Notes: generated by a model from the letters alone, not told the origin. Counted from the first letter of the stretch, positions 34,676 through 43,612 are shown. The stretch is DNA of 64,000 bases from Paraburkholderia phenoliruptrix (GCF_019511605.1 NZ_JAEUAV010000013.1:62001-126000), one strand, 5' to 3'. Translations and numbers: made by a program.

Positions 34676-35685
34676 TCCGTAAGAACACCGAATATCCGCT
34701 CCAGCCACCGCGTGAACGCGGCACCGGGCGAGCCTTTGTGTTCGCGCTGGTGATGCATGCGCTGCTCGGGTTCTTCCTGTATCACGGCATTCAGTGGCAG
34801 AACAGCACACCGGAGGGCGCGGAGGCCGAGTTGTGGACCGAGGTGCCGGACAGCGCGATTGCGCGCCCCGTCACGCCACCGCCGGTGCCGGTCGCGCCTG
34901 CTCCACCGGTGCGCGACGAACAGGCCGACATCGCGCTGCAGGAGAAGAAACGCAAGCAACAGGAAGCCGCGCGTGAGGCGCAACTCGCCGAGCAGCAGCG
35001 TCAGGAGAAGCTGCGGGCTCAGCAGGAAGAGGAAGCCAGGCGTCAGCAGGAACTTGCGGCCGAACAGGCCGCAAAGGCCGCGGCAGCAAAGCAGAAGCAA
35101 CTGCAACAGCAGCAGGCGGAGAAGCTGCGTCAACAGCAACTCGCCGAGCAGAAAAAGCAGCAACTGAAGGAACAGCAAGAGGAACAGCAGAAGCAGGCCG
35201 AGGCGCAAAAGCAGGCTGAAGCCGAAGCACAGAAAAAGGCAGAAGCCCAAAAGGCGGCAAAGGCCAAGGCTCAAGCCGAAGCCGCAGCCCAAGCGAAGAA
35301 GCTCGACGCTGAGCGTCGCGCCCGGCTCGCGCAGATGCAGGGCATGGCAGGGCCTCCGGGTTCCACCGGCAATGGCCTCGGCAAGAGCGGCACGGGCAGC
35401 GGCTCGGGCGGCACGGCGGCATCGCCCGGTTATGCGGACAAGGTGCGCCGCGTGGTGCGGCCGAACATTACGTGGGGCGGCGAGACGGAGGGTCTCGAGA
35501 CCGTTATCGCAGTTCGCTGCTCGCCGACCGGCACGCTGTTGAGCGCAACCATCGCGCACAGCAGTGGCAACTCGGCCTGGGACGATGCAGCGCTGCGGGC
35601 GGTTCAGCGCTCGGATCCAATGCCTCAGGACATCGACGGCAAAACACCGGCGAGCTTCCGGATCACGTTGCGGCCGGCAGGCTGA
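34672..35685 (+). CDS. tolA: Cell-envelope integrity protein TolA
   Basis: The 337-residue protein has a short cytoplasmic head and one membrane helix (about 22-42), then a Pro-rich stretch (PVTPPPVPVAPAPPV). A long helical domain made of Gln, Lys, Ala and Glu follows (about 84-225), then a Gly-rich linker and a C-terminal domain (about 245-337) ending in TLRPAG. This is the TolA/TonB C-terminal fold. It spans the periplasm and links TolQR to Pal/TolB. The low-complexity repeats can vary in length between strains. Confidence 0.95.
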   Translation: MIRKNTEYPLQPPRERGTGRAFVFALVMHALLGFFLYHGIQWQNSTPEGAEAELWTEVPDSAIARPVTPPPVPVAPAPPVRDEQADIALQEKKRKQQEAAREAQLAEQQRQEKLRAQQEEEARRQQELAAEQAAKAAAAKQKQLQQQQAEKLRQQQLAEQKKQQLKEQQEEQQKQAEAQKQAEAEAQKKAEAQKAAKAKAQAEAAAQAKKLDAERRARLAQMQGMAGPPGSTGNGLGKSGTGSGSGGTAASPGYADKVRRVVRPNITWGGETEGLETVIAVRCSPTGTLLSATIAHSSGNSAWDDAALRAVQRSDPMPQDIDGKTPASFRITLRPAG

Positions 35686-35822
35686 TGGCAAGCCTGACAG
35701 TATCTTGACGGCAGACACCGCGCCTCGCCCGGCGCGGCGCACCCGGGAACGAAATAGTTCTTTTCCGGTCTGTCTGCTGTCGCGAAGCTTTAGTAAAACC
35801 GTTTTTGGGGAAACCATACAGC

Positions 35823-37115
35823 ATGAGTTTGATGACCAAGCTAGGCCTGCGGACACTTGTAGCGTCGTGCCTGATCGCCGTCGGCGGCGCCGCGAACGCG
35901 CAACTCAACGTGCTCGTCACGGGCGTCGGGTCCACCCAGTTTCCGATCGCAACGGCGAATTTCGCCAATGAAGCGAGCTCGCCGCAGCAGGTCAGCACCA
36001 TCGTGCGTCAGGATCTGCAACGCAGCGGCAAATTCACGAATATCGACGCGGGTTCTGCGCCTGTGCCCGAAACGGCTTCGGTCGACCTCGGCAGCTGGAA
36101 GGCGAAAGGCGCCAATGCTTTTGTCGCCGGCAGCGTGAACCGCCTGCCGAACGGCCAGTACGAAGTGCGCTTCAAGCTGTACGACACGGTCAAGGGCGAA
36201 AGCTTGGGCGGCCTCGTGCTGGTGAGCCCGGAAAGCGGCCTGCGCATGAGCGCACACAAGGTGGCCGACTACATCTACGCGAAGCTGATGGGCGGCCGCG
36301 GCGTGTTCGCCACGCGCCTGTCGTATGTCATCAAAACCGGCAACCGCTATCAGTTGCAAATTTCGGATTCGGACGGCCAGGACGCGCACATCGCACTCTC
36401 CAGCCCTGAGCCGATCATCTCGCCGGCATGGTCGCCTGACGGCACCAAGGTCGCTTACGTGTCGTTCGAGAAGAAGAAGCCGATCGTCTACATTCACGAT
36501 CTGCCCACGGGCCGCCGCATTGTCGTGGCGGATCAGAAGGGCAATAACAGCGCGCCTGCATGGTCGCCGGACGGGCGCACGCTCGCCGTGGCGCTCTCGC
36601 GTACCGGCAACACCCAGATCTTCGCGGTCAATGCTGACGGCAGCGGCCTGCGCCGCCTCACGCAGGGCAGCTCGATCGACACCGAGCCGACCTTCTCGCC
36701 GGACGGCCAGACCATTTACTTCACCAGCGACCGTGGCGGCCAGCCGCAGATCTACAAGATGTCGGCGCAGGGCGAAAGCGCCGGCGCCGCGCAGCGCGTC
36801 ACCTTCACCGGCAGCTACAACACGAGCCCACGCGTGAGCCCAGACGGCAAACAACTCGCGTATATTTCGCGCGTCGGCGGCGGCTTCAAGCTGTACATCC
36901 AGGACCTGCAAGGCGGGACCGCCACGGGCCTGACGGACACGACACATGACGAATCGCCGAGCTTCGCGGCGAACGGTCAGTACATTCTTTACGCCACTCA
37001 GGTGAACGGCCGTGGCGTATTGGCTGCGGTTTCGACCGACGGTCGCACCCGGCAGGTCCTGTCAGTGCAGGGGGGCAGCGTACGCGAGCCGTCCTGGGGC
37101 CCATTCATGCAATAA
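35823..37115 (+). CDS. tolB: Periplasmic Tol-Pal beta-propeller TolB
   Basis: This 430-residue protein has a signal peptide ending GGAANA/QLNV (about 26 residues), an N-terminal domain, and a six-bladed propeller with repeats such as ISPAWSPDGTKVAYVSF, PAWSPDGRTLAV, PTFSPDGQTIYFTS and PRVSPDGKQLAYIS. It binds Pal and modulates its link to peptidoglycan. It is separated from tolA by 137 bp, which contains a GC-rich hairpin at about 35720-35738, so it may have its own promoter. Confidence 0.97.
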   Translation: MSLMTKLGLRTLVASCLIAVGGAANAQLNVLVTGVGSTQFPIATANFANEASSPQQVSTIVRQDLQRSGKFTNIDAGSAPVPETASVDLGSWKAKGANAFVAGSVNRLPNGQYEVRFKLYDTVKGESLGGLVLVSPESGLRMSAHKVADYIYAKLMGGRGVFATRLSYVIKTGNRYQLQISDSDGQDAHIALSSPEPIISPAWSPDGTKVAYVSFEKKKPIVYIHDLPTGRRIVVADQKGNNSAPAWSPDGRTLAVALSRTGNTQIFAVNADGSGLRRLTQGSSIDTEPTFSPDGQTIYFTSDRGGQPQIYKMSAQGESAGAAQRVTFTGSYNTSPRVSPDGKQLAYISRVGGGFKLYIQDLQGGTATGLTDTTHDESPSFAANGQYILYATQVNGRGVLAAVSTDGRTRQVLSVQGGSVREPSWGPFMQ

Positions 37116-37146
37116 CGTTGATGCAATAACACAAGGAGAGTAAAAA

Positions 37147-37656
37147 ATGATGTCCAAACTTCGCTTCGCATTTGCAGTTCTGATGGTCGGTGCACTGGCC
37201 GCGTGCCATTCGGGCGTCAAGCTCGATGAAAACGCCAACAAGGGTGGCGCTGTCTCCACGCAGCCGAACCCGAACGATGTCGCGCAAGTGAACGTCGACC
37301 CGCTGAACGACCCGAACAGCCCGCTCGCGAAGCGCAGCATCTACTTCGATTTCGACAGCTACTCGGTGAAGGACGACTACCAGTCGCTGCTGCAACAACA
37401 CGCGCAATACCTGAAGAGCCATCCGCAACGCCACGTGCTGATCCAGGGCAACACCGACGAGCGCGGCACCAGCGAATACAACCTGGCGCTCGGCCAGAAG
37501 CGTGCTGAGGCTGTGCGTCGCTCGCTGTCGCTGATGGGCGTGACGGACTCGCAAATGGAAGCCGTGAGCCTCGGCAAGGAAAAGCCGCAAGCCACGGGTC
37601 ATGACGAATCGTCGTGGGCACAAAACCGCCGCGCCGATCTCGTGTATCAACAGTAA
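37147..37656 (+). CDS. pal: Peptidoglycan-associated lipoprotein Pal
   Basis: The protein has 169 residues. The lipobox LAAC ends at C20, the acylated residue. The OmpA-type domain has YFDFDSYSVKDDY, IQGNTDERGTSEYNLALGQKRA and QNRRADLVY. It ties the outer membrane to peptidoglycan and partners with TolB/TolA. AAGGAG precedes the ATG, 31 bp after tolB. Confidence 0.97.
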   Translation: MMSKLRFAFAVLMVGALAACHSGVKLDENANKGGAVSTQPNPNDVAQVNVDPLNDPNSPLAKRSIYFDFDSYSVKDDYQSLLQQHAQYLKSHPQRHVLIQGNTDERGTSEYNLALGQKRAEAVRRSLSLMGVTDSQMEAVSLGKEKPQATGHDESSWAQNRRADLVYQQ

Positions 37657-37666
37657 GTAACGGGTG

Positions 37667-38425
37667 ATGAGCCGAATGACGCATCGTTTCCCCTGGCCGC
37701 GGTTTGCCGCAGCGGCCTGTGTCGCGGGCACGGTCCTCGTGGCTGTGCCCGCGCATGCCGGCATCTTCGACGACGATCAGGCCCGCCAGGCCATTCTCGA
37801 TCTGCGGGCGAAGACTGACAGTCTGTCGAGCCAGTTGTCGGCAGCCCAGCGCACCATCCTCGATCAGTCCAACCGTCTCGACCAGCTCAACCAGCAAGTT
37901 GCGACGCTGCGCGGGCAGAACGAGGACATGGGCAATCAGCTCGCCACGCTGCAAAAACAGCAGAAGGACTACTACACCGATCTGGACACGCGCCTGAAGA
38001 AGTTCGAGCCGCAGCAACAAACGGTGGACGGCGTTCAGGGCGAGGTCCAGCCGGGCGAAACCGATGCGTTCAACGCGGCTTCACAGCAGTTTCGCAATGG
38101 AGACTTCAAGAGCGCGGCGGCGTCGTTCCGCAGCTTTATCGCGAAGTTCCCGAACAGCCCGTATCAGCCGACCGCGCAGTACTGGCTCGGCAATGCGCAG
38201 TATGCATTGCGCGACTACAAGGGTTCGACCGCGACGTGGCAGGGTGTGGTGAAGAACTATCCGCAGCATCCGCGGGCGCCGGAAGCATTGCTGGCAATTG
38301 CCAACAATCAGATCGAGCAAGGCCAGAAGGCTGCGGCCAAGAAAACGCTCGAGCAGATCGTTGCGCAATATGGCGGCTCGAACGTTGCACAGTCCGCGCA
38401 AAGCAAGCTGTCGCAAATCAAGTAG
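37667..38425 (+). CDS. cpoB: Tol-Pal accessory protein CpoB (YbgF)
   Basis: The protein has 252 residues. A signal peptide ends near PAHAG (about 28 residues), followed by a coiled coil (about 40-110: TDSLSSQLSAAQRTILDQSNRL and onward) that trimerises relatives, then TPR repeats (about 130-250: FNAASQQFRNGDFKSAAASF, AQYWLGNAQYALRDYKGS, APEALLAIANNQIEQGQ). CpoB coordinates PBP1B-driven wall synthesis with Tol-driven constriction. It ends the tol-pal run. ATG 37667 is preferred over the in-frame GTG at 37664. Confidence 0.95.
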   Translation: MSRMTHRFPWPRFAAAACVAGTVLVAVPAHAGIFDDDQARQAILDLRAKTDSLSSQLSAAQRTILDQSNRLDQLNQQVATLRGQNEDMGNQLATLQKQQKDYYTDLDTRLKKFEPQQQTVDGVQGEVQPGETDAFNAASQQFRNGDFKSAAASFRSFIAKFPNSPYQPTAQYWLGNAQYALRDYKGSTATWQGVVKNYPQHPRAPEALLAIANNQIEQGQKAAAKKTLEQIVAQYGGSNVAQSAQSKLSQIK

Positions 38426-38501
38426 GCCGGCGGTTGCAGAATTCGTTGGCTGATTGTGCTGGCTGTCCGCGTTGGCTAGTTGCGTCGGCACAGTCACGGT
38501 T

Positions 38502-38571
38502 CAGTGGCCGCGGTTCGGTGGCTGCGTTCCGGTGGCTGCGTTCCGGTGGCTGCCTTCCGGTGGCCGCGTTC
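38502..38571. repeat. Five-unit 14-bp tandem repeat downstream of cpoB
   Basis: Units CGGTGGCTGCGTTC (twice, at 38516 and 38530), CGGTGGCTGCCTTC (38544) and CGGTGGCCGCGTTC (38558) follow a diverged first unit at 38502. The 345 bp between cpoB and the tRNA holds this array, a terminator and the tRNA promoter, and no gene. Confidence 0.8.
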
Positions 38572-38648
38572 CGCTAGTGACGTCTAGCAGTAGGCAGTAA
38601 CGCGCAGTGTCTACGTGCAGGCAAGATAGTCACGCGCGCCTCTCGCTG

Positions 38649-38676
38649 AAAAGCCCGGGTCTCGTGCCCGGGCTTT
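38649..38676 (+). terminator. Rho-independent terminator after the tol-pal operon
   Basis: The stem AAAAGCCCGGG / CCCGGGCTTTT encloses a TCTCGTG loop and ends in a short T-run. It lies about 220 bp after the cpoB stop. Confidence 0.85.
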
Positions 38677-38728
38677 TCACTATCTGAACTACTTCCCGGC
38701 GCTGCGGTTGCCCGATACGCCTAATGGG

Positions 38729-38758
38729 TTGACAGCTCCTTAGGGCCATCGCTATAAT
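38729..38758 (+). promoter_or_regulatory. Consensus sigma-70 promoter of tRNA-Lys
   Basis: Both hexamers match the consensus exactly: TTGACA (38729-38734) and TATAAT (38753-38758), spaced 18 bp. The expected start is at about 38765, some 8 nt before the mature tRNA end. Confidence 0.88.
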
Positions 38759-38772
38759 TTCGCTTCTCTTTT

Positions 38773-38848
38773 GGGTCGTTAGCTCAGCTGGTAGAGCAGC
38801 GGACTTTTAATCCGTTGGTCACAGGTTCGAATCCCGTACGGCCTACCA
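38773..38848 (+). tRNA. tRNA-Lys (anticodon UUU)
   Basis: This 76-nt cloverleaf has acceptor GGGTCGT pairing with ACGGCCT (one G-T pair at the end), D-arm TAGCTCAGCTGGTAGAGCA, anticodon loop CTTTTAA with anticodon TTT, T-arm AGGTTCGAATCC, and encoded ACCA. It is flanked by a consensus promoter and a terminator, so it is a single-tRNA unit. Confidence 0.97.
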
Positions 38849-38858
38849 AAAGATTCGA

Positions 38859-38898
38859 GGGCTTACACGCGTTGGCGTCGTAAGCCCTTTTCTTTTTT
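38859..38898 (+). terminator. Rho-independent terminator of tRNA-Lys
   Basis: The stem GGGCTTAC / GTAAGCCC with a 13-nt loop is followed by TTTTCTTTTTT, 10 bp after the tRNA end. The next 290 bp up to 39187 hold no supported gene. Confidence 0.9.
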
Positions 38899-39186
38899 GC
38901 GTCGCGGTTTCCGTCTGCAACGGGCCACAACTTGTCGTCGCTCCTTCCAAGCAAAATCCATCAGCCGGAAAGCCGCAGTCCTGCAGCGCTTCCAGGATAT
39001 TTCCCACACCAAGCCCCGCCCTTTCGTCCGCCCGACTTCGCGCCTTCCGACAACGCTACGGACTGCGAACCTGAGCATTTATTGAGACACAAAGACGTGC
39101 AATGATCGCCGCCGTCTGGCCCGGCCGCTGTCCATCAGCGCAGGCAGACGCTCCCGCAACACCGCAATGCGCGGCGCCTTCATTTC

Positions 39187-39567
39187 ATGGATATGACCAA
39201 TTTTCTGTTCGATCTCGTCTCGAATCTTGCATTGCTGGCGATCGTCGTCATTGCGTGCCATGTCTGCAATCGGCTGATCCCTGGCGTTGCGCTGAACGGT
39301 CCGCGCGTGTTTGCAGCGCTTGCGTGCGCAGCGGTGCTGCTGGACGCCGCGCTCACCTTTCTCGTATTCGCCGACGCCCGGACGCGCTATGGCCAGTTCA
39401 GCACGCCATCGGCGTTCGTCGTCCGCAGCGCGGCATACGCGCTGACTGTCGTTGTGGCCTTCGCCTGGAACAGCGTGCGCCGCCGCAACCAGCCGGCCAA
39501 CGCCAGCCCGCGCGCAGGCCTCGTCATCCCCACATCGCCGTATTCGAAATCTCATTTGCCGATGTGA
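39187..39567 (+). CDS. Hypothetical small membrane protein
   Basis: This 126-residue protein has three hydrophobic stretches (about 9-31, 40-60 and 78-97) and a hydrophilic basic tail. I do not recognise the family. A strong terminator follows 37 bp after its stop, which supports it as a real gene. The opposite strand is also open, but that product would be a basic, low-complexity shadow. No clear ribosome site is seen. It lies between tRNA-Lys and dedA (opposite strand). Confidence 0.6.
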   Translation: MDMTNFLFDLVSNLALLAIVVIACHVCNRLIPGVALNGPRVFAALACAAVLLDAALTFLVFADARTRYGQFSTPSAFVVRSAAYALTVVVAFAWNSVRRRNQPANASPRAGLVIPTSPYSKSHLPM

Positions 39568-39603
39568 GCGGCGCAGCCGTTCGAGCGTGCGCAGCACGCA
39601 AAC

Positions 39604-39642
39604 AAAAACGGCGTCGCGAGAAAGATCGCGACGCCGTTTTTT
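39604..39642. terminator. Strong bidirectional terminator
   Basis: A long perfect stem, AAAAACGGCGTCGCGA / TCGCGACGCCGTTTTT, encloses GAAAGA, with A- and T-runs on both sides. It serves the small membrane-protein gene and the converging dedA gene. Confidence 0.92.
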
Positions 39643-39682
39643 CATGCTGCCAACGCGGCGAGTAGACCGCGCGTCCTCCCTC

Positions 39683-40348
39683 TCAACCTGGCTTTGACGC
39701 GTTCTTGCGCATCATCTTCCACAACGCGCCGAGCACGACCGGCACAATCGCGGCACCAATGCCGACCAGCACGATCACATTCAGATATTGGCGAATGAAT
39801 GGGATGTTGCCGAAGAAGTAGCCAAGCAGCACGAGCAGCAACACCCAGAACAGCGCGCCGGCAATATTGAAAAGCTGAAAGCGGCTGACCGTCATTGCCG
39901 AAGCGCCTGCGACAAACGGGGCAAATGTTCGCACGATCGGAATGAAGCGCGCGAGCACGATGGTCTTGCCGCCATGTTTTTCATAAAAGTCGTGCGTTCT
40001 CTGCAGCGCGCGCCGGTCCAGAAAGCGCTCCAGCATGGGAATGCGCGAATTGAAAACCTTCGGACCAATGGCCCGCCCGATCATATAGTTGACGGTATTG
40101 CCGGTGGTGGCCGCGACGACCAGCAGAACGATCAGCAGCCCCAGACTCATCTGTCCCGACGCGCAGAATGCCCCCCCTATGAACAGCAGCGAATCGCCAG
40201 GCAAAAACGGCAGGATCACCAGCCCGGTTTCGCAGAAAACGATCAGGAACAGCACCGCATAGACCCAGGCGCCGTACACGTGGATGAATTCTCCGAGGAA
40301 CTTGTCGATGTGCAGCACAAGGTTGGCGAGATGTAGCAGCGTGTCCAA
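39683..40348 (-). CDS. DedA-family inner-membrane protein
   Basis: Starting at TTG 40348 the protein has 221 residues, the normal DedA length. AAAGGA sits 6 nt upstream. Signatures are ETGLVILPFLPGDSLLFIGGAF, GNTVNYMIGRAIGP, and the R/E-rich stretch GGKTIVLARFIPIVRTFAPFVAGAS. DedA proteins are undecaprenyl-phosphate or phospholipid flippases needed for envelope homeostasis; in Burkholderia, homologues affect polymyxin resistance. An ATG at 40423 in frame would add 25 polar residues and is the alternative. It diverges from mutL. Confidence 0.92.
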   Translation of the reverse strand: MDTLLHLANLVLHIDKFLGEFIHVYGAWVYAVLFLIVFCETGLVILPFLPGDSLLFIGGAFCASGQMSLGLLIVLLVVAATTGNTVNYMIGRAIGPKVFNSRIPMLERFLDRRALQRTHDFYEKHGGKTIVLARFIPIVRTFAPFVAGASAMTVSRFQLFNIAGALFWVLLLVLLGYFFGNIPFIRQYLNVIVLVGIGAAIVPVVLGALWKMMRKNASKPG

Positions 40349-40505
40349 AAAGCGTCCTTTATGAAGCGAGAGTGATTGCGGCGGGGTGTTCGGCAAAGAT
40401 CTGCGAGTGATAGCGTCAGGCATCGCCTGTCGCCACAAATTGACCGCGTCATGATACCGAAAGTGCCCGGGCGGGCCTGAAAAATCTCGGGCATGTTTCC
40501 GCCAT

Positions 40506-40543
40506 TTGGCGGCCGCCGCGCTCAAATCGCTATAATTTCGCCA
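40506..40543 (+). promoter_or_regulatory. Promoter abutting the mutL start codon
   Basis: TATAAT (40531-40536) is 6 nt before the mutL ATG (40543). A weak -35, TTGGCG (40506-40511), is 19 bp upstream. The 16 bases ATCGCTATAATTTCGC (40526-40541) are identical to those at the tRNA-Lys promoter (38748-38763). Transcription should start at or next to the ATG, giving a leaderless mRNA. Confidence 0.55.
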
Positions 40544-42615
40544 TGTCCGAATTCTCCGAAACGGCCGCCCGCGCCGACGCCCCGCCCACTGCTGCCGCTG
40601 CGCCAGTCCCGCGGCCGCTGCGCGCAATCCAGCCGCTGCCCGATCAGCTCATCAGTCAGATTGCCGCCGGCGAAGTAGTCGAGCGGCCCGCATCGGTCGT
40701 CAAGGAGTTGCTCGAGAACGCGCTCGATGCCGGCGCGCGCACGCTGCGCATCCTGCTCGACGAAGGCGGCGTCAAACGTATTTCCATTACCGACGACGGC
40801 TGCGGCATTCCCGAGAACGAACTGGCGCTCGCCCTGATGCGCCACGCGACGAGCAAGATCCGCTCGCTCGCCGAACTGGAGGCAGTCGCCACGCTCGGGT
40901 TTCGCGGCGAGGCGCTGGCATCCATCGCGTCGGTCGCGCAAATGACCATCACGAGCCGCACGGCCGAGGCGCCGCACGCGATGCGCGTCGATGCGCAAAC
41001 CGGCGTTCTGAGCCCGGCAGCGGGCGCGCAAGGCACGACCATTGAAGTGCGCGAGCTGTACTTCAACACGCCGGCGCGCCGCAAATTCCTGAAGAGCGAA
41101 CAGACCGAGCTTGGTCATTGCCTCGAACAGATTCGCCGCGCTGCACTCGCGCGCCCGGACGTCGCGATTTCGGTGCTGCACAACGGCAAGGCCGTCGAGC
41201 ATTGGAACGCAAGCGAGCCGCCGGTGCGGGTCGCGAAGATTCTCGGCGAAACCTTCGCGACGGCTCATCTGCCGCTCGACGAATCCGCCGGTCCGCTCGC
41301 CATTTACGGTTGCGCGGGTCTGCCGACCGCGAGCCGCGGGCGCTCGGACCAGCAATACTTCTTCGTCAACGGGCGCTTCGTGCGTGACAAGCTGCTCACG
41401 CATGCGGTGCGCGCCGCTTATGAAGACGTGCTGCACGGCGACCGTTACCCATCATATGTGCTGTTTCTCGATTTGCCGCCCGAAGCGGTGGACGTGAACG
41501 TGCATCCGTCGAAAATCGAAGTGCGCTTTCGCGACTCGCGTTCGATCCATCAATTCGTGTTTCATGCGGTCCAGCGGGCGCTGGCGCGTCATGCGGGCGC
41601 GTCGCCGGAGACCACCGCGGGCGGCCACGCAGCGCATTTGCAGGCTTCCGCTGGCGGAGCGGTCTCGTTCGGCGCGTCGCCTGTGGGCGGTGTCGGATCG
41701 GGCGCTGCAGGCGCGATGAACACCGGGAACGGCGCAGGCAGCGCGGGCGGCTTCGCTCATAACCCATCAGCCGGTCCGGCAACCGGTGGCTTCAACGCTT
41801 CGCAGTCGCAGCCCGGCAATACGTGGATGCGCCAGTCGCGCATGACCCAAGGCACGCTCCCGGTCGCTCAGCCGCTCGCCTTCTACGACGCCCTGTTCGG
41901 CCGCAAAGACACCCAGGCGGGCTCGCCGCAGGCGGCGACGCTTTTCGAAGCGCGCGATTCCGCCGCCGAAGGTTCGTCGCCCTACAACCCGTCGGCGCCC
42001 TACGCGCCGCCCGCCTTCAATCCCGCCGACGACCAGCCGCTCGGTTTCGCGCTCGGCCAGATTCACGGCATCTATGTGCTCGCGCAGAACGCGCACGGCC
42101 TCGTCATTGTCGACATGCACGCGGCGCACGAACGCATTCTGTACGAGCAGTTCAAGAATGCGCTTGCCGATCGCTCGATTGCCGTGCAGCCGTTGCTGAT
42201 TCCGCAGACCATGCAGGCCGACGCGGTGGAAATTGGCACCGTCGAAGAAGAGCGCGCCACGCTCGACGCACTCGGCTTCGATCTTGCCGTGCTGTCGCCG
42301 ACCACGCTCGCCATCCGCGCGGTGCCGGCGTTGCTCAAGGACGCCGATCTGCAGGCGTTGGCGCGCGCGGTTCTGTCCGATCTGCATGCGTACGGCGGCT
42401 CGCGCGTGTTGACCGAGCGTCAGCATGAACTGCTCGGCACGCTCGCCTGCCATCACGCGGTGCGCGCGAACCGGCGCCTCACGCTCGATGAGATGAACGC
42501 GCTGCTGCGTCAGATGGAGGCAACCGAGCGCGCCGATCAATGCAACCACGGACGTCCCACGTGGTATCAATTGACGCTTGCCGATCTCGACCGCCTGTTC
42601 ATGCGCGGACAGTGA
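40543..42615 (+). CDS. mutL: DNA mismatch-repair protein MutL
   Basis: This 690-residue GHKL ATPase has an N-domain with VVKELLENALDAGA, DDGCGI, KIRSLAEL and GFRGEALASI. A Gly/Ala/Ser-rich linker runs about 350-430, and a C-terminal dimerisation domain begins near 495. At D524 the sequence DMHAAHERILYE fits the metal-binding endonuclease motif DQHA(X)2E(X)4E with Gln replaced by Met. This points to a nicking MutL, as expected in lineages without MutH. It couples MutS recognition to strand excision. No Shine-Dalgarno precedes the ATG (see the promoter entry). miaA follows after 37 bp. Confidence 0.97.
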   Translation: MSEFSETAARADAPPTAAAAPVPRPLRAIQPLPDQLISQIAAGEVVERPASVVKELLENALDAGARTLRILLDEGGVKRISITDDGCGIPENELALALMRHATSKIRSLAELEAVATLGFRGEALASIASVAQMTITSRTAEAPHAMRVDAQTGVLSPAAGAQGTTIEVRELYFNTPARRKFLKSEQTELGHCLEQIRRAALARPDVAISVLHNGKAVEHWNASEPPVRVAKILGETFATAHLPLDESAGPLAIYGCAGLPTASRGRSDQQYFFVNGRFVRDKLLTHAVRAAYEDVLHGDRYPSYVLFLDLPPEAVDVNVHPSKIEVRFRDSRSIHQFVFHAVQRALARHAGASPETTAGGHAAHLQASAGGAVSFGASPVGGVGSGAAGAMNTGNGAGSAGGFAHNPSAGPATGGFNASQSQPGNTWMRQSRMTQGTLPVAQPLAFYDALFGRKDTQAGSPQAATLFEARDSAAEGSSPYNPSAPYAPPAFNPADDQPLGFALGQIHGIYVLAQNAHGLVIVDMHAAHERILYEQFKNALADRSIAVQPLLIPQTMQADAVEIGTVEEERATLDALGFDLAVLSPTTLAIRAVPALLKDADLQALARAVLSDLHAYGGSRVLTERQHELLGTLACHHAVRANRRLTLDEMNALLRQMEATERADQCNHGRPTWYQLTLADLDRLFMRGQ

Positions 42616-42652
42616 CCGTGCGTTTTCTGCAACCTGCGCCGCGAGCGGCGGC

Positions 42653-43612
42653 ATGCTCATGAGCGCGCGCAAGTCCACGCCGGTTCCCTGTCTGCTCGGG
42701 CCGACCGCGTCCGGCAAGACGGCGGCCGCGCTCGCGCTGGCGGCGAGGCACCCGGTCGAAATCGTCAGCGTCGATTCGGCGCTGGTCTATCGCGACATGG
42801 ACATCGGCACCGCCAAGCCAAGCGCCGGGGAACGGGCGGTCGCGCCACATCATCTGATCGATATCGTCGATCCTGCCGACGCTTATTCAGCCGCTCAATT
42901 TCGCGCCGACGCGTTGCGTCTGACCGCCGAAATCAGCGCGCGCGGGCGACTGCCGCTGCTCGTCGGCGGCACAATGCTGTACTACAAGGCGCTGACCCAG
43001 GGGCTCAACGACCTGCCCGCCGCCGATGCCGCCGTGCGCGCGCAACTCGACGCCGACGCCGCGCGCGACGGCTGGCCCGCGCTGCATGCGCGGCTCGCGG
43101 CCGTCGATCCGGCGACAGCGGCGCGCCTCGCGCCCAACGATTCGCAGCGCATCCAGCGCGCGCTCGAAGTGTTCCTGCTGACCGGCGAACCCATGTCGGC
43201 ACTGCTCGCAGCCCCGACCCGCCCCGACGAGGTCGCGGCCCAATGGCACTTTGTGCCGATTGCGCTCGAGCCGTCCGAGCGAAGCGTACTGCACGCGCGC
43301 ATCGAACAGCGTTTCGACGCGATGCTGGCCAACGGTTTCGTCGATGAAGTGGTAAAGCTGCGCGCACGCGGAGACTTGTCGCCAGATATGCCGTCGATGC
43401 GTTGCGTCGGATACCGGCAGGTATGGGAGTATCTGGACGGCGCGGTCGACTATTCGACCATGCGCGACAAGGGCGTGTTTGCGACCCGGCAACTGTGCAA
43501 GCGGCAGCTCACATGGCTGCGCGGCATGAATGAGCGGATGGTGGTGGACTGCTGCGACCCACAGGCGACGGCGCGGGTGCTCGAGGTGGTCGAAAGACTG
43601 ATTGGCGCTTGA
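42653..43612 (+). CDS. miaA: tRNA dimethylallyltransferase MiaA
   Basis: This 319-residue enzyme adds a dimethylallyl group to A37 of tRNAs that read UNN codons. The P-loop LLGPTASGKTAAA lies near residue 15. DSALVYRDMDIGTAKP, GGTMLYYKAL and the C-terminal MRCVGYRQVWEYLDG and TRQLCKRQLTWLRG match the family. ATG 42653 or 42659 may be used. It is placed after mutL, as in many proteobacteria, and is probably co-transcribed. Confidence 0.96.
   Translation: MLMSARKSTPVPCLLGPTASGKTAAALALAARHPVEIVSVDSALVYRDMDIGTAKPSAGERAVAPHHLIDIVDPADAYSAAQFRADALRLTAEISARGRLPLLVGGTMLYYKALTQGLNDLPAADAAVRAQLDADAARDGWPALHARLAAVDPATAARLAPNDSQRIQRALEVFLLTGEPMSALLAAPTRPDEVAAQWHFVPIALEPSERSVLHARIEQRFDAMLANGFVDEVVKLRARGDLSPDMPSMRCVGYRQVWEYLDGAVDYSTMRDKGVFATRQLCKRQLTWLRGMNERMVVDCCDPQATARVLEVVERLIGA

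Noticed and set aside
38773..38848. Genomic-island attachment site at tRNA-Lys
   Set aside because: No integrase and no repeated tRNA 3' end were found within the window.
39079..39645. 188-residue minus-strand frame opposite the small membrane protein
   Set aside because: Highly basic low-complexity translation that runs through a strong terminator; the plus-strand protein has real hydrophobic helices.
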